A DNA stretch of 64,000 nt from Sphingobacterium sp. BN32 (GCF_030503615.1 NZ_CP129963.1:1364001-1428000), one strand, 5' to 3'. Shown: positions 43,279 through 52,202, counted from the first letter of the stretch. Notes: generated by a model from the sequence alone, not told the origin. Translations and numbers: made by a program.

Positions 43279-44163
43279 ATGAAGTTACTTGACGGAAAAG
43301 AAGTTTCTGCAAAACTGAAAGAAGATATCAAAAGAGAAGCCGCTGAACTGACAGCTACCCTGGGTCGTAAGCCTCATTTAGTTGCTATTTTAGTAGGTAA
43401 TGACGGTGGAAGTGAAACCTATGTTGCCAGCAAGATGAGAAACTGCGAGCAAGTGGGGTTTGATTCTACCAATCTTCATTACGAAGAGGATATCACGGAA
43501 GAAGCTTTGCTTTTAAAGATTGCGGAGATTAATCAAGATGAAAACATCGATGGTTTAATTGTTCAATTGCCATTACCGAAACATATCGATCCCGAGAAAG
43601 TAACAGAAGCTATAGATTATAAAAAAGATGTGGATGGTTTTCATCCGATCAATCTAGGTCGTATGCAAAGAAATCTGCCATGTTTTATTCCTGCTACACC
43701 TTATGGTATCATGTTGATGCTAGATCATTATGGTATCGAAACTGCGGGTAAGAAAGCGGTTGTCGTTGGACGCAGTAATATTGTTGGCTCGCCAATGAGT
43801 ATTTTATTAGCGCGCAATAGTCAACCTGGAAACTGTACAGTGACATTGACCCATAGCCGTACAAAGAATCTTCAAGAAGAAGTTCTTCAAGCTGATATCG
43901 TCGTTGCAGCAATCGGTAAAAAGAATTTCGTTACTGCTGACATGGTTAAAGAAGGCGCTATCGTCATCGACGTGGGTATCAACCGTGAGACTTCGACCGA
44001 AACAAAATCAGGCTTTAAGTTATATGGTGATGTTGATTTTGAAGCTGTTGCTCCTAAAGCGTCTTGGATTACACCAGTACCGGGAGGAGTAGGCTTAATG
44101 ACCATCATCGGCTTATTGAAAAACACTTTAGAAGCAGCAAAAGGTACGGTATATTCAAAGTAA
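43279..44163 (+). CDS. folD: Bifunctional methylenetetrahydrofolate dehydrogenase/cyclohydrolase
   Basis: A 294-residue one-carbon enzyme converting 5,10-methylene-THF to 10-formyl-THF. The catalytic Lys lies in [16 protein letters not shown], the substrate motif is [14 protein letters not shown], the NADP loop is [15 protein letters not shown], and the C-terminal [11 protein letters not shown] block is present. Length is normal. It follows lepA closely on the same strand. Confidence 0.97.
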   Translation: MKLLDGKEVSAKLKEDIKREAAELTATLGRKPHLVAILVGNDGGSETYVASKMRNCEQVGFDSTNLHYEEDITEEALLLKIAEINQDENIDGLIVQLPLPKHIDPEKVTEAIDYKKDVDGFHPINLGRMQRNLPCFIPATPYGIMLMLDHYGIETAGKKAVVVGRSNIVGSPMSILLARNSQPGNCTVTLTHSRTKNLQEEVLQADIVVAAIGKKNFVTADMVKEGAIVIDVGINRETSTETKSGFKLYGDVDFEAVAPKASWITPVPGGVGLMTIIGLLKNTLEAAKGTVYSK

Positions 44164-44231
44164 TGTTTTTGGTACAAATATTGTAGATTAGCATCATTGT
44201 AAAAATGTTAACCATAAACAAAAATTAAAAC

Positions 44232-44738
44232 ATGAAAAAAATTGCATTATTGGCAGCAGTTGCATGCGCGATTACTTTCTCAGCATGTAACAATACTTCA
44301 TCAGTAGATAAAAATCATGATGGTGATACGACAGTAGGAGAGCACTTAGATCATTCATTAGAGACTGCTGACGAGCATGCTGGTCACCTTCATGCAGAAG
44401 CTGATCAAGCCTTAGCAGATGCTGAAGCTAAAGCAAAACAAGCACAAGCTGATCTTGACGCGGCTGTAAAAAGCGGAGACAAAAAAGCGCAAGAAGCTGC
44501 TCAAAAAGCTCTAGACGATGCTAACGCTGCTTGGGAAAAAACTAAAGCTGCAGCTAAAGAAGCAGGTCATGCTGTAGAAACAGGTGTTAACAACGCTGTA
44601 GATGCTACGAAAGACGCTGCTCATAAAACTGGTGAAGCAATCGACAAAGCTGCTGAAAAAACAGCAGATAAAGTGGAAGCAACTGGTAAAGAGGCAGAAA
44701 GAAAGCTTAACAACGTAAAAGAAGCTTTAAAGAACTAA
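44232..44738 (+). CDS. Ala/Lys/Glu-rich lipoprotein with LEA-like helical repeats
   Basis: A 168-residue lipoprotein: signal with lipobox TFSAC (Cys19), a His/Asp-rich segment (DEHAGHLHAEADQ) and a long amphipathic helical region of 11-residue-like repeats (AKAKQAQADLDAAVKSGDKKA, AVDATKDAAHKTGEAIDKAAEK). The composition resembles late-embryogenesis-abundant and apolipoprotein-like proteins linked to desiccation or envelope stress in other organisms. Here that is inference. Monocistronic, with a terminator directly after it. Confidence 0.75.
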   Translation: MKKIALLAAVACAITFSACNNTSSVDKNHDGDTTVGEHLDHSLETADEHAGHLHAEADQALADAEAKAKQAQADLDAAVKSGDKKAQEAAQKALDDANAAWEKTKAAAKEAGHAVETGVNNAVDATKDAAHKTGEAIDKAAEKTADKVEATGKEAERKLNNVKEALKN

Positions 44739-44784
44739 ACTAATTTAATTAATTATAATTAATTGGTTATTAGGTTTTTAATTG

Positions 44785-44815
44785 AAGCGCCAAATTTATT
44801 TGGCGCTTTCTTTAT
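44785..44815 (+). terminator. Terminator after the LEA-like lipoprotein gene
   Basis: AAGCGCCAAA / TTTGGCGCTT stem, 4-base loop, T-rich tail. Confidence 0.88.
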
Positions 44816-44841
44816 TATAATAAAATTAGTATTCAATAAAT

Positions 44842-45288
44842 ATGATCGATAAGAAGGAAATCGTTGAACTATGTTTAGAAAAGACACAAAAACGTGTCAA
44901 TGAAATTCAAGTTGCTATCGATGCTGCCAATGATGCTATAGTCAATGATACGAAGAGCAGCATGGGCGATAAGTATGAAACTTCGCGCGAAATGGCACAA
45001 CAAGAGTTATCACGCCTGCAAAGCCAGCTCAACCAAGCCAATCGAGATTTGGACATACTGATCAATCTGCCTGATTCAACGATTGCAATTGTTGGGATGG
45101 GGAGCTTAGTGATCACTAACCAATTTAATTACTTGCTTGCTACGTCCATAGGCCCGCTCAAGGTAGGCAGCGAGACAGTGATGGTCGTTTCAAAACAATC
45201 GCCAATAGGAGAGGCGCTGTTTGGAAAGAAAGTCCTTGATGAAGTACAGTTCAACGGTAAAACGTTTCAAATTCAGGACCTAGGCTAG
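44842..45288 (+). CDS. GreA/GreB C-terminal-domain-like protein
   Basis: A 148-residue protein with an N-terminal coiled coil (about 1-75, SREMAQQELSRLQSQLNQANRDLD) and a C-terminal FKBP-like domain whose end reads SKQSPIGEALFGKKVLDEVQF, matching the GreA/GreB/Rnk C-terminal pattern (SP-G-ALLGK-VGD). GreA proteins are about 158 residues with the same two-part build. The coiled-coil tip lacks an obvious DE acidic pair, so cleavage-stimulating activity is uncertain. It may be a GreA-like modulator of RNA polymerase. Confidence 0.65.
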   Translation: MIDKKEIVELCLEKTQKRVNEIQVAIDAANDAIVNDTKSSMGDKYETSREMAQQELSRLQSQLNQANRDLDILINLPDSTIAIVGMGSLVITNQFNYLLATSIGPLKVGSETVMVVSKQSPIGEALFGKKVLDEVQFNGKTFQIQDLG

Positions 45289-45544
45289 CTGGGCATACAG
45301 CGTTCATTCATACAAGCCTCTTTCCCGAAAGTGGTGGTTTTCAAAAGGCAACCAAGATCCGTTATCCCTGCTTTTGCTTCTAATGGAAACAGATTATATT
45401 TATTGCGTCTCAATAATTGTTGTTACAATACCGCTGACGATATCCTTTCCAAATTATTCTCAAATCAGATTTATTTTTTAAAACATTTTCGAGATGTTTT
45501 TTGTTTAGATTTAGGTAGTATTAATTAACGTAAATATCTTATTT

Positions 45545-46042
45545 ATGAATCTTAAAAAAATCTTATCTGTATTGGTAGTTGCCGTTACATTGTTAACTGG
45601 CACTATTGCTTGTAAATCGAAAATTTCGGATGCCGATTTAAAAGCCAAAGTTGAAACTGCGATTCAATCGAATCCAAATGTTCAGGTAGAAGTTAAGGAT
45701 GGTGTAGTTACCTTAAACGGTACAGCAGCGTCTGATGATGAAAAAGCACAGATTGAGTCGGCAGCGAAAGGTGCTGATGCAAAAGGTGTGAAATCTGTCG
45801 TTAACAACATCGTTGTTAATTCAATTCCTGCTGGAACTATCGAAGTAAACAGCAATGATGCTGATCTTCAGGCGAAGGTAGCTGAATTTACTAAAGACTT
45901 CCCATCGGTGAAAACAGCCGTTGTGGATGGAGTGATCACAGTAACTGGAGAGTTGGAACAAGCACGCGTACAAGCTTTAAAAATGGGATTAGATGCTTTA
46001 AATCCTAAGAAAGTTGACATGTCAGGTTTAATCGTAAAATAG
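45545..46042 (+). CDS. Lipoprotein with two BON domains
   Basis: A 165-residue lipoprotein: lipobox GTIAC (Cys23), then a BON domain (about 28-90: KVETAIQSNPNVQVEVKDG, VTLNGTAASDDEKAQIESAAK, VKSVVNNIVV) and a second one (about 100-165, KDFPSVKTAVVDGVITVTGEL). BON domains bind phospholipid membranes, as in OsmY and DolP; a role in envelope maintenance is likely. The SH3b/BON-like gene starts 6 bp after the stop, so they form an operon. Confidence 0.85.
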   Translation: MNLKKILSVLVVAVTLLTGTIACKSKISDADLKAKVETAIQSNPNVQVEVKDGVVTLNGTAASDDEKAQIESAAKGADAKGVKSVVNNIVVNSIPAGTIEVNSNDADLQAKVAEFTKDFPSVKTAVVDGVITVTGELEQARVQALKMGLDALNPKKVDMSGLIVK

Positions 46043-46048
46043 CAAATT

Positions 46049-46471
46049 ATGAGTTTAGAAAGTAAATATAAAGTATTGATCGATACAGCAAATGCTTCGG
46101 GTATCGAAGGTTTACAAATCGCTGAGATGGACGGCGTATTACAGATTCGTGGTACTGCTCCAAATGCTGACGTAAAAAACAAATTATGGGATGTCTACAA
46201 TCAAATCGATCCTAATTTCTTATCTGGCGATGTGGTTATGAACGTGGATGTTTCTACAGCGGTTACAGGACAGCAAGTTCGCGTAATCACTGAAAGCAGC
46301 AATTTGAATATTCGTAAAGGGCCAGGAACAGATCAGCCAATCGTTGGTAAAGCAGCGAAAGACGAGGTAATTACCTTAATCAGTCGCGCTAATGACCAAT
46401 GGTGGTTAGTTCGTACGAAGGATGGGGAAGAAGGCTATTGCTATGCGCAATATCTGGAACCTATCTCTTAA
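46049..46471 (+). CDS. BON-like plus SH3b domain protein
   Basis: A 140-residue protein with no signal peptide. The first 70 residues resemble a BON domain (IDTANASGIEGLQIAEMDGVLQIRGTAP), and the last 65 form a bacterial SH3 domain (NLNIRKGPGTDQPIVGKAAKDEVITLI, WWLVRTKDGEEGYCYAQYLEP). The build parallels E. coli Kbp/YgaU (BON plus LysM), a cytoplasmic potassium-binding protein; that analogy is only architectural. It lies 6 bp after the BON lipoprotein gene and ends at a terminator. Confidence 0.75.
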   Translation: MSLESKYKVLIDTANASGIEGLQIAEMDGVLQIRGTAPNADVKNKLWDVYNQIDPNFLSGDVVMNVDVSTAVTGQQVRVITESSNLNIRKGPGTDQPIVGKAAKDEVITLISRANDQWWLVRTKDGEEGYCYAQYLEPIS

Positions 46472-46486
46472 AATAATATAATCAGT

Positions 46487-46517
46487 AAAAAAGGAGCTCA
46501 TCGAGCTCCTTTTTTTT
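46487..46517. terminator. Terminator between the SH3b gene and tcdA
   Basis: AAAAAAGGAGCTC / GAGCTCCTTTTTT with a 3-base loop and T-run. It can serve both convergent genes. Confidence 0.9.
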
Positions 46518-46518
46518 A

Positions 46519-47250
46519 TTAAATGTTCTTTTCGTTCATTAAATCTTGAATCGCAACGGAAGCTAACGCGCCTCCAAACGCAGCCGGCAGATAAGACATG
46601 GTGCCATAGGCAGATTTCTTAAAGTTACTACCGTCTGTATATAGCAAAGACTCTTTATCCGGCAATTCCGTAGAGAATACCACCTTTACACCCTTTCGGA
46701 TACCATGTTTCTTTAATTTCTTACGAATATGCTGCGCGAGCTTACAATTGTACGTTGTTCCAATATCCGCTATCCTTATTTTCGTGGGGTCAAGCTTGCC
46801 TCCGGCTCCCATGGAGCTTACAAAAGGTACTTTCGCCTCCAGAGCCAATCGTATAAAAAATAACTTCGGTGTAATACTATCGATCGCCTCAACACAGTAG
46901 TCTGGTTTTAGATCAAGGAGACCGGGGATGCTTTGTGGAAGGATAAAGTCTTGAATCACGTTAAGTTCTAATTCCGGATTAATTGCCAACAAGCGTTCGC
47001 GCATAATTTCCGCCTTTGCCTCGCCATGATTTGTTGCCAACGCCGGCAATTGCCTGTTCCTGTTACTAGGGTCTACTGTATCCCCATCGATAATGGTCAT
47101 CTTTCCAACACCCGACCGACAGATAAACTCGGCTGCAAACGACCCCACACCACCAAGGCCCAAAACCATCACATGCGAATTAGCTAACTTTTCTAGTGCC
47201 TCTCGTCCCACCAACGCCTCGGTGCGAGAAAGCCAAGATAAATCCTTCAT
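46519..47250 (-). CDS. tcdA: tRNA threonylcarbamoyladenosine dehydratase (ThiF/E1-like)
   Basis: A 243-residue ATP-dependent enzyme that cyclises t6A to ct6A at tRNA position 37. The nucleotide loop is VLGLGGVGSFAAEFICRSG, followed by IIDGDTVDPSNRNRQ and the adenylation-site DxxxxK. Typical TcdA blocks VEAIDSITPK and SSMGAGGKLDPTKI identify it among ThiF-like proteins. It lies 5 bp downstream of the TatD gene on the same strand. Confidence 0.92.
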   Translation of the reverse strand: MKDLSWLSRTEALVGREALEKLANSHVMVLGLGGVGSFAAEFICRSGVGKMTIIDGDTVDPSNRNRQLPALATNHGEAKAEIMRERLLAINPELELNVIQDFILPQSIPGLLDLKPDYCVEAIDSITPKLFFIRLALEAKVPFVSSMGAGGKLDPTKIRIADIGTTYNCKLAQHIRKKLKKHGIRKGVKVVFSTELPDKESLLYTDGSNFKKSAYGTMSYLPAAFGGALASVAIQDLMNEKNI

Positions 47251-47255
47251 TAATT

Positions 47256-47903
47256 TTAACTTGATTTAAATACCCTGTTATAGTTTGCCAAAATCTGATC
47301 TTCTACTTGTTTTATAGACAATTTTCTGGCTCGGCAAAAATAAGCATAAATATCTGAGATTTTCGTTGGTTTATCGTCAGTTTCTAAGAAAATCCTGTCC
47401 AATGGGATCTGCTGTATAACATCGTCTAGCTTGCCTTTTAGGATAGCAGCGCCGAGCGAAAGGTAGTAGTTTCTGTTCTTTAATAATTGTTCCGCCAATG
47501 GCCAATTTCGCTCATATCCATGAAAAATGACCGGTACAGAAACCTGTTTCCTTAGCAAAGAAGTAAAAACCTCATGATAGGCTCGAACACAATGTATTAT
47601 CAAAGGCTTTTTAAGCTCATTAGCGAGCGCAATTTGTTTTTCGAATGTATGTAACTGTCGATTCCATTCCGTGCTGCAGAGCTTATCTAATCCGCATTCT
47701 CCTATGGCAATCACCTGGGGCTTTTCAGCATACTTTACTAATGCTTCCCATTGAGCTTCCTCATTGAGATCCACATACCAGGGATGGATGCCTGCGGAAC
47801 AGGCTTGATCATAAAGATAGTCTTTCGAAACAATGCAATTGGGCAGTACAAACTCATCGGGAGTTGAGGTACTTATGCTATGGGCGTGGATATTGATTAA
47901 CAA
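47256..47903 (-). CDS. TatD-family metal-dependent hydrolase
   Basis: A 215-residue TIM-barrel hydrolase. Metal-binding residues are visible: INIHAHSIS (HxH), IGECGLDKL (Glu), LIIHCVRAYHEV (His), VIFHGYERN (His) and LETDDKPTKI (Asp). It is somewhat shorter than classic TatD (about 260) and of the compact type common in Bacteroidota. Proposed activities are DNase or deaminase-like hydrolysis. It is co-transcribed with tcdA. Confidence 0.88.
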   Translation of the reverse strand: MLINIHAHSISTSTPDEFVLPNCIVSKDYLYDQACSAGIHPWYVDLNEEAQWEALVKYAEKPQVIAIGECGLDKLCSTEWNRQLHTFEKQIALANELKKPLIIHCVRAYHEVFTSLLRKQVSVPVIFHGYERNWPLAEQLLKNRNYYLSLGAAILKGKLDDVIQQIPLDRIFLETDDKPTKISDIYAYFCRARKLSIKQVEDQILANYNRVFKSS

Positions 47904-47938
47904 TGTTCGGGGCGTTTAATTCGTCGAAAGATACGGAA

Positions 47939-48265
47939 TTAATCTACTAAATAGCAGGTCGCAAATTCCAATATGACTATTCCCGAGGTGGTATCGATCT
48001 TAAAGCGTCTGCGCGACTGATCGTTATCAAAGCTCTTTTCGATCTCCGGGACGACTTCGCTGATCTCCAAAATAACCGGATAACCCTCTTTAGGGATTTC
48101 AGAACGCGAATAGAAAGTCACATGCTCAAAGCGCAATTTCTTCTGATGAGCATGGATTGGTTCCGTAGCGTCCAATAACAACGTTACGTCCAAAGTTTGT
48201 GTTCTCGAATCCTCTTCGGTTTTGATGATCTCCGCATCAAGCAATGAATCAATATCTATAGTCAT
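47939..48265 (-). CDS. Hypothetical protein, beta-rich
   Basis: A 108-residue soluble protein (MTIDIDSLLDAEIIKTEEDS...). It is acidic, predicted mostly beta-strand, with no signal peptide and no recognisable motif; the last residues are ILEFATCYLVD. It is read in the same direction as the TatD gene, 35 bp upstream. It looks like a genuine gene from its clean frame and position. Function unknown. Confidence 0.65.
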   Translation of the reverse strand: MTIDIDSLLDAEIIKTEEDSRTQTLDVTLLLDATEPIHAHQKKLRFEHVTFYSRSEIPKEGYPVILEISEVVPEIEKSFDNDQSRRRFKIDTTSGIVILEFATCYLVD

Positions 48266-48325
48266 ACTCTTCTTATTTAGTACTCTATAGCTAATAACAG
48301 CATATATTTAATTTCGTTTTAAATA

Positions 48326-48493
48326 TTAATTTTTGCTGTACTCGAAGCGATTAGCTTTTAAATGTTCGAGAATTTCCTGAAGCATCAACTTGGGCTTATC
48401 AAGTAAACCCGTCTTTTTGATGTTTTTGATAAAAGGATGATTTCGTCCAGCGAAATTAGCTGAACCCGACCCCTGACGTTTCTTGCTAAACAT
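48326..48493 (-). CDS. Small basic protein with a strong Shine-Dalgarno
   Basis: A 55-residue basic protein (MFSKKRQGSGSANFAGRNHP...): a flexible basic first half and a helical second half (KPKLMLQEILEHLKANRFEY). A strong AAGGAAGGAGA site lies about 6 bases upstream of the ATG, rare in this window, and supports translation. No family is recognised. A longer opposite-sense reading of the same DNA in another frame overlaps the start of the deacetylase gene and is not credible. Confidence 0.65.
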   Translation of the reverse strand: MFSKKRQGSGSANFAGRNHPFIKNIKKTGLLDKPKLMLQEILEHLKANRFEYSKN

Positions 48494-48725
48494 ATTCTCT
48501 CCTTCCTTTCAATTTGTTTACAAATGGTTATATAGCAGCGGATTGTGGAAGCCGCGATGCTTATTGTATTAAATCTATTTAAAAAAAACGAGATTAAAAA
48601 ATATACGATATAACAATCTCGTTGCGAATAAGTGTACTCAAAAGGAGAAAGAAGCGCTATCCGCTTTTTCCACAAGGGTTTTTTATTGATTTCTGATTGG
48701 TTATATTCGTGACAAATTTGCACAA

Positions 48726-49631
48726 TTGTTAAAAATAGCCCATCATAGCGCCTATATTTATCCCTTGCCCGCGACACATCGCTTTCCGATGATGAAGTAT
48801 GAACTTATTCCAGAGCAATTGATTTACGAAGGGCTAGTGAATCAAAACAACTTTTTTGAACCCGACTTAGTCGATCGCGACATCATCTATTTAGCTCACG
48901 ATAAAGCTTATGTTGATGAGCTTCTGGGGCTGACGTTAGATCCTAAGATGGTTCGTCGTATTGGATTCCCGATGACACAGGCTTTAGTGGACCGCGAACG
49001 CTATCTAATAGATGGTACAATCAAGGCATGTTTTGCGGCAATGGAAGCTGGAGTTTCTTTTAACACTGCCGGTGGAACACACCATGCCGGAAGAGATTTT
49101 GGTGAAGGCTTCTGCTTACTCAATGATCAGGCGGTTGCTGCCGCATACTTATACCATCAAAAACTAGCTAAAAAGATCCTGATCATAGACCTTGACGTGC
49201 ATCAGGGAAATGGAACTGCTCATATCTTTGAAGGTCATCCCGATATCATCACATTTTCCATACATGGGGAGAAGAACTTCCCATTTAAAAAGGAAAAATC
49301 GCATATTGACATCGGATTGTCAGATGGTATTGAAGATGAAGCCTATTTATCGCTCCTGGCATCAGAGCTTAAAGCGGTATTTAATCAGGTTAATCCCGAC
49401 TTTGTCTTTTATCAGGCTGGAGTCGACGTGCTAGCGACCGACAAACTTGGCAAGTTTAAACTAACGCAGGAAGGCTGTAGAAAAAGAGATGAGCTGGTAT
49501 TCAAGGCCTGCAAAAGCAGAAAAGTACCCGTGGAAGTCAGCATGGGCGGCGGATATTCCCTGCACATCAAAGACATCGTCAATGCGCATGTCAATACCTA
49601 CCGTTCTGCAATACATATTTACGATTTATAA
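48726..49631 (+). CDS. Histone deacetylase-family (class II-like/AcuC-type) hydrolase
   Basis: A 301-residue zinc amidohydrolase. The His pair is in NTAGGTHHAGRDFGEGFCLLND (H119-H120), zinc ligands are in IIDLDVHQGNGTA (D157, H159) and QAGVDVLATDKLG, and a glycine loop is MGGGYS. The bacterial proteins deacetylate proteins or small amides such as acetylpolyamines; the substrate is unknown. The start is TTG: it gives MLKIAHHSAYIYPLP, the expected beginning, and no ATG fits before residue 22. It begins an operon with the NA37 gene, 9 bp downstream. Confidence 0.9.
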   Translation: MLKIAHHSAYIYPLPATHRFPMMKYELIPEQLIYEGLVNQNNFFEPDLVDRDIIYLAHDKAYVDELLGLTLDPKMVRRIGFPMTQALVDRERYLIDGTIKACFAAMEAGVSFNTAGGTHHAGRDFGEGFCLLNDQAVAAAYLYHQKLAKKILIIDLDVHQGNGTAHIFEGHPDIITFSIHGEKNFPFKKEKSHIDIGLSDGIEDEAYLSLLASELKAVFNQVNPDFVFYQAGVDVLATDKLGKFKLTQEGCRKRDELVFKACKSRKVPVEVSMGGGYSLHIKDIVNAHVNTYRSAIHIYDL

Positions 49632-49640
49632 AAAACAAGC

Positions 49641-50699
49641 ATGTTATTTCATCAAGACGCAAACTTCGAAAACCTTATTATCCATCATGTTGGCAACAAG
49701 AGCCAGGACGAGTATTTTACCTTGTCGGACGTAGAAGTGGATGTTGCTTCAGATGAAGTCCTGACCGGACTGCTGATGCAATATTTCATGAAGCCTTTCG
49801 CGAAGCAATCGGAAGTCTACAGATTCTACCATCCCAATGATGATTTGGAATTTAATGAGGTTTACAGTTATTCTAAGCGCTTCTTTGAAGGGCAGCTGAA
49901 CTTTATCGATTTCTCCAAATCGATCACTAAATATCTGTTTGATGTATCGGAGCATCCAAAGATCAAATCGGGTGAAGTGTATGTCGTCGCACTGGATAAT
50001 GTGCAGCTGGAAGGAGAGGAGCATAAGGCCATAGGGATCTTTAAATCAGAAAATAAAGAAGCTTATCTTAAAGTATATCCTCAAGCAGATGGTTTAGGTG
50101 TAAATTATGAAGAACAAGCCATAAATATCAATAAACTGGATAAGGGCGTCGTTATCATCAATACCGAATCGGAAGAAGGCTTCAAGGTATTATGCCTTGA
50201 TCAAACGAATGGATCGGAAGCCGTTTACTGGAAAGATGATTTCTTAAAACTGCGCGTGCGAAACGATAATTTCCAACAAACGGGAAATATCATGAAGGTG
50301 TACAAGAATTTCGTCAATGAGAAGCTAGATGAAGTGTTTGAAATGGATAAAGCGGATAAGATCGACCTCTTGAACCGCTCGATGAACTACTTTAAGTCAA
50401 AAGAAGAATTTGATGAAGAAGAATTCAATACCGAAGTGATTGCCAATCCGGATGCTGTTTCTTTATTTAAGGATTATAAATCTGCTTTTGAAGAGGAATT
50501 TGATACCCCATTTCAATCTAATTTTGATATTGCCGGAAATGCCGTAAAGAAAATGGCGTCCAGTTATAAGTCAGTCATCAAGCTCGATAAGAATTTCCAT
50601 ATATACGTGCATGGAAAGCGCGAATACCTCGAAAAAGGATATGACGAGGATAAGGGGATGAATTACTACAAGCTATACTTCGAAAACGAATCCGACTAA
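49641..50699 (+). CDS. Nucleoid-associated protein, NA37/YejK family
   Basis: A 352-residue protein. The N-terminus (LIIHHVGNKSQDEYFTLSDVEVDV) and the central EVYVVALDNVQLEG segment match the NA37 (YejK/NdpA) family, which binds nucleoid DNA in E. coli. Bacteroidota versions are of this length. The C-terminal half is acidic and helical (FKSKEEFDEEEFNTEV). Function is poorly known even in model species. It lies between the deacetylase and DUF3810 genes, with 4 bp to the latter, in one operon. Confidence 0.85.
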   Translation: MLFHQDANFENLIIHHVGNKSQDEYFTLSDVEVDVASDEVLTGLLMQYFMKPFAKQSEVYRFYHPNDDLEFNEVYSYSKRFFEGQLNFIDFSKSITKYLFDVSEHPKIKSGEVYVVALDNVQLEGEEHKAIGIFKSENKEAYLKVYPQADGLGVNYEEQAININKLDKGVVIINTESEEGFKVLCLDQTNGSEAVYWKDDFLKLRVRNDNFQQTGNIMKVYKNFVNEKLDEVFEMDKADKIDLLNRSMNYFKSKEEFDEEEFNTEVIANPDAVSLFKDYKSAFEEEFDTPFQSNFDIAGNAVKKMASSYKSVIKLDKNFHIYVHGKREYLEKGYDEDKGMNYYKLYFENESD

Positions 50700-50703
50700 G
50701 AAG

Positions 50704-51795
50704 ATGAGGTTCAACAAATCAACGAAATCGCTTTATATCTGGTTAGCTGTTTGTATAAGCTTAATCTTGCTATTGAATTGGTTTGTAACAGACTCTGAAA
50801 GGGTAGAGGCAGTTTACAGTCGCGCTTTCTATCCTTTTTACCAATACCTCCCAAAACTGATATTCGGACTGCTCCCTTTCAGCGTGGGAGATCTGCTTTA
50901 TCTTGCGATCGTCTTGGTCCTGCTTTATCTCGTCGTTAAAACAATAGTTCTACTGTTCAAAAAGCAGTTTCACAACGCTTGGCGAGGAGTATTAATGTTA
51001 GTTGGCACGGCGCTATCGCTGTATATCTTCTTTCATTTGGCTTGGGCAATCAATTATTATCGCGTCCCGGTCAGTAAGCAACTTAACTTGTCTGTAGATA
51101 CCATACTTCTGGAGGATCATCTAGGTGTATTGGCTGAGCAGATACAGCTGGCGAATAGCTTGCGCGCAAAAATAAATCTTGAAGGCAAAGTCCGAACCAG
51201 CGTCAATATGCAAATAGAAGAGCTGATGCGGGATGATCAAGAGTTCCCAATGCTCAGCAAAACCCAGATCCATATTAAGAAGCCATTGAGTTCTGTGATG
51301 ATATCCTCCTTTGGAACATCGGGTTATCTGAATCCTTTCAGTAATGAAGCGCATGCCAATGCCGATATGCCAATCACATCCTATCCTTTCACGGTAACTC
51401 ATGAGCTGGCACATCAGATGGGCATTGGATTTGAAGATGAATGTAATTTTATCGCTTATGTTAAGCTTCGGAATCATCAGGATCCCTGGTTTCAATATGC
51501 AGCCTATTACGAAAGCATACAATACCTTTTAAGGTCACTTTATCTAGTCGATGAGTCCATGTTTCAACAATATAAAGCGAAGCTCTCAGAGGGCATTAAA
51601 AGCGATTTAAAAAAAGATCAATCCTACTGGGAAAATTATACGGGCTGGTTGACCAATGTATCTGGCTTGTTCTATGATCAATATCTTAAACATAACAATC
51701 AGAGAGAGGGAATGGCACGCTATGGCTTAGTAAGTAGGCTAATTATCGCGTATGAAATAAATATGAGGAAAAGCGGGAGAGAAGCTGCTCGCTAA
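50704..51795 (+). CDS. DUF3810 family membrane zincin
   Basis: A 363-residue protein with three N-terminal membrane helices (about 8-30, 55-85, 95-120) and a large domain holding TVTHELAHQMGIGFEDECNF, a HExxH zinc motif with a downstream Glu, as in zinc metallopeptidases. The rest matches the DUF3810 pattern (NPFSNEAHANADMPITSYPF before the motif). It should be a membrane-anchored peptidase, perhaps acting on envelope substrates. Last gene of the deacetylase-NA37 operon. Confidence 0.85.
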   Translation: MRFNKSTKSLYIWLAVCISLILLLNWFVTDSERVEAVYSRAFYPFYQYLPKLIFGLLPFSVGDLLYLAIVLVLLYLVVKTIVLLFKKQFHNAWRGVLMLVGTALSLYIFFHLAWAINYYRVPVSKQLNLSVDTILLEDHLGVLAEQIQLANSLRAKINLEGKVRTSVNMQIEELMRDDQEFPMLSKTQIHIKKPLSSVMISSFGTSGYLNPFSNEAHANADMPITSYPFTVTHELAHQMGIGFEDECNFIAYVKLRNHQDPWFQYAAYYESIQYLLRSLYLVDESMFQQYKAKLSEGIKSDLKKDQSYWENYTGWLTNVSGLFYDQYLKHNNQREGMARYGLVSRLIIAYEINMRKSGREAAR

Positions 51796-51834
51796 TGTTA
51801 ATTAGGAAAACTCAGACAGTATAAAAAATAAAAT

Positions 51835-51858
51835 AGCGGGCAATCTAATTTGCCCGCT
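51835..51858. terminator. Terminator between the DUF3810 and iron-sulfur carrier genes
   Basis: AGCGGGCAA / TTGCCCGCT stem with a 6-base loop, AT-rich on both sides, between convergent genes. Confidence 0.85.
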
Positions 51859-51866
51859 TAATTATT

Positions 51867-52193
51867 TTACACCGAAAAACTTTCGCCACAGGCGCAAGTT
51901 CTCGACGCATTAGGATTGTGGAATTCAAATCCCTTTCCATTCAATCCGTCGGAATAATCTAATTCTGTTCCTGCCAGATATAAGTAAGACTTAATATCTA
52001 AACAGATTTTGACACCATTGTCTTCAAAAAACTGATCGCCTTTTTTCTCTTCGTTATCAAAATTAAGCTTATAGGATAGCCCAGAACAACCACCACTTTC
52101 CACAGCAACGCGTACGAAATAATTGCTATCGTAGTTTTCTTGTTGCATGATTGTGCTGATACGTTCTTTTGCTTTATCTGTAATGGTCACCAT
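51867..52193 (-). CDS. A-type iron-sulfur cluster carrier (IscA/SufA/ErpA family)
   Basis: A 108-residue protein with the three cluster-binding cysteines in place: VESGGCSGLSYKL and SRTCACGESFSV (C-x-C at the C-terminus). The start at MVTITDKAKERI is set by the GGAGG site at 52203-52207 and is the normal family start; a longer in-frame ATG upstream is unlikely. It carries Fe-S clusters from scaffold to target proteins. The cysteine desulfurase gene lies just upstream on the same strand, which fits cluster assembly. Confidence 0.93.
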   Translation of the reverse strand: MVTITDKAKERISTIMQQENYDSNYFVRVAVESGGCSGLSYKLNFDNEEKKGDQFFEDNGVKICLDIKSYLYLAGTELDYSDGLNGKGFEFHNPNASRTCACGESFSV

Positions 52194-52202
52194 GTTCTTC
52201 TT

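Noticed and set aside
45331..45528. 65-codon rightward frame before the BON lipoprotein
   Set aside because: No start context, odd composition, and it lies in the promoter region of the BON gene.
48385..48777. 130-codon leftward frame across the deacetylase gene start
   Set aside because: It overlaps the convincing deacetylase N-terminus and a better small gene in another frame, and its translation has no protein-like pattern.
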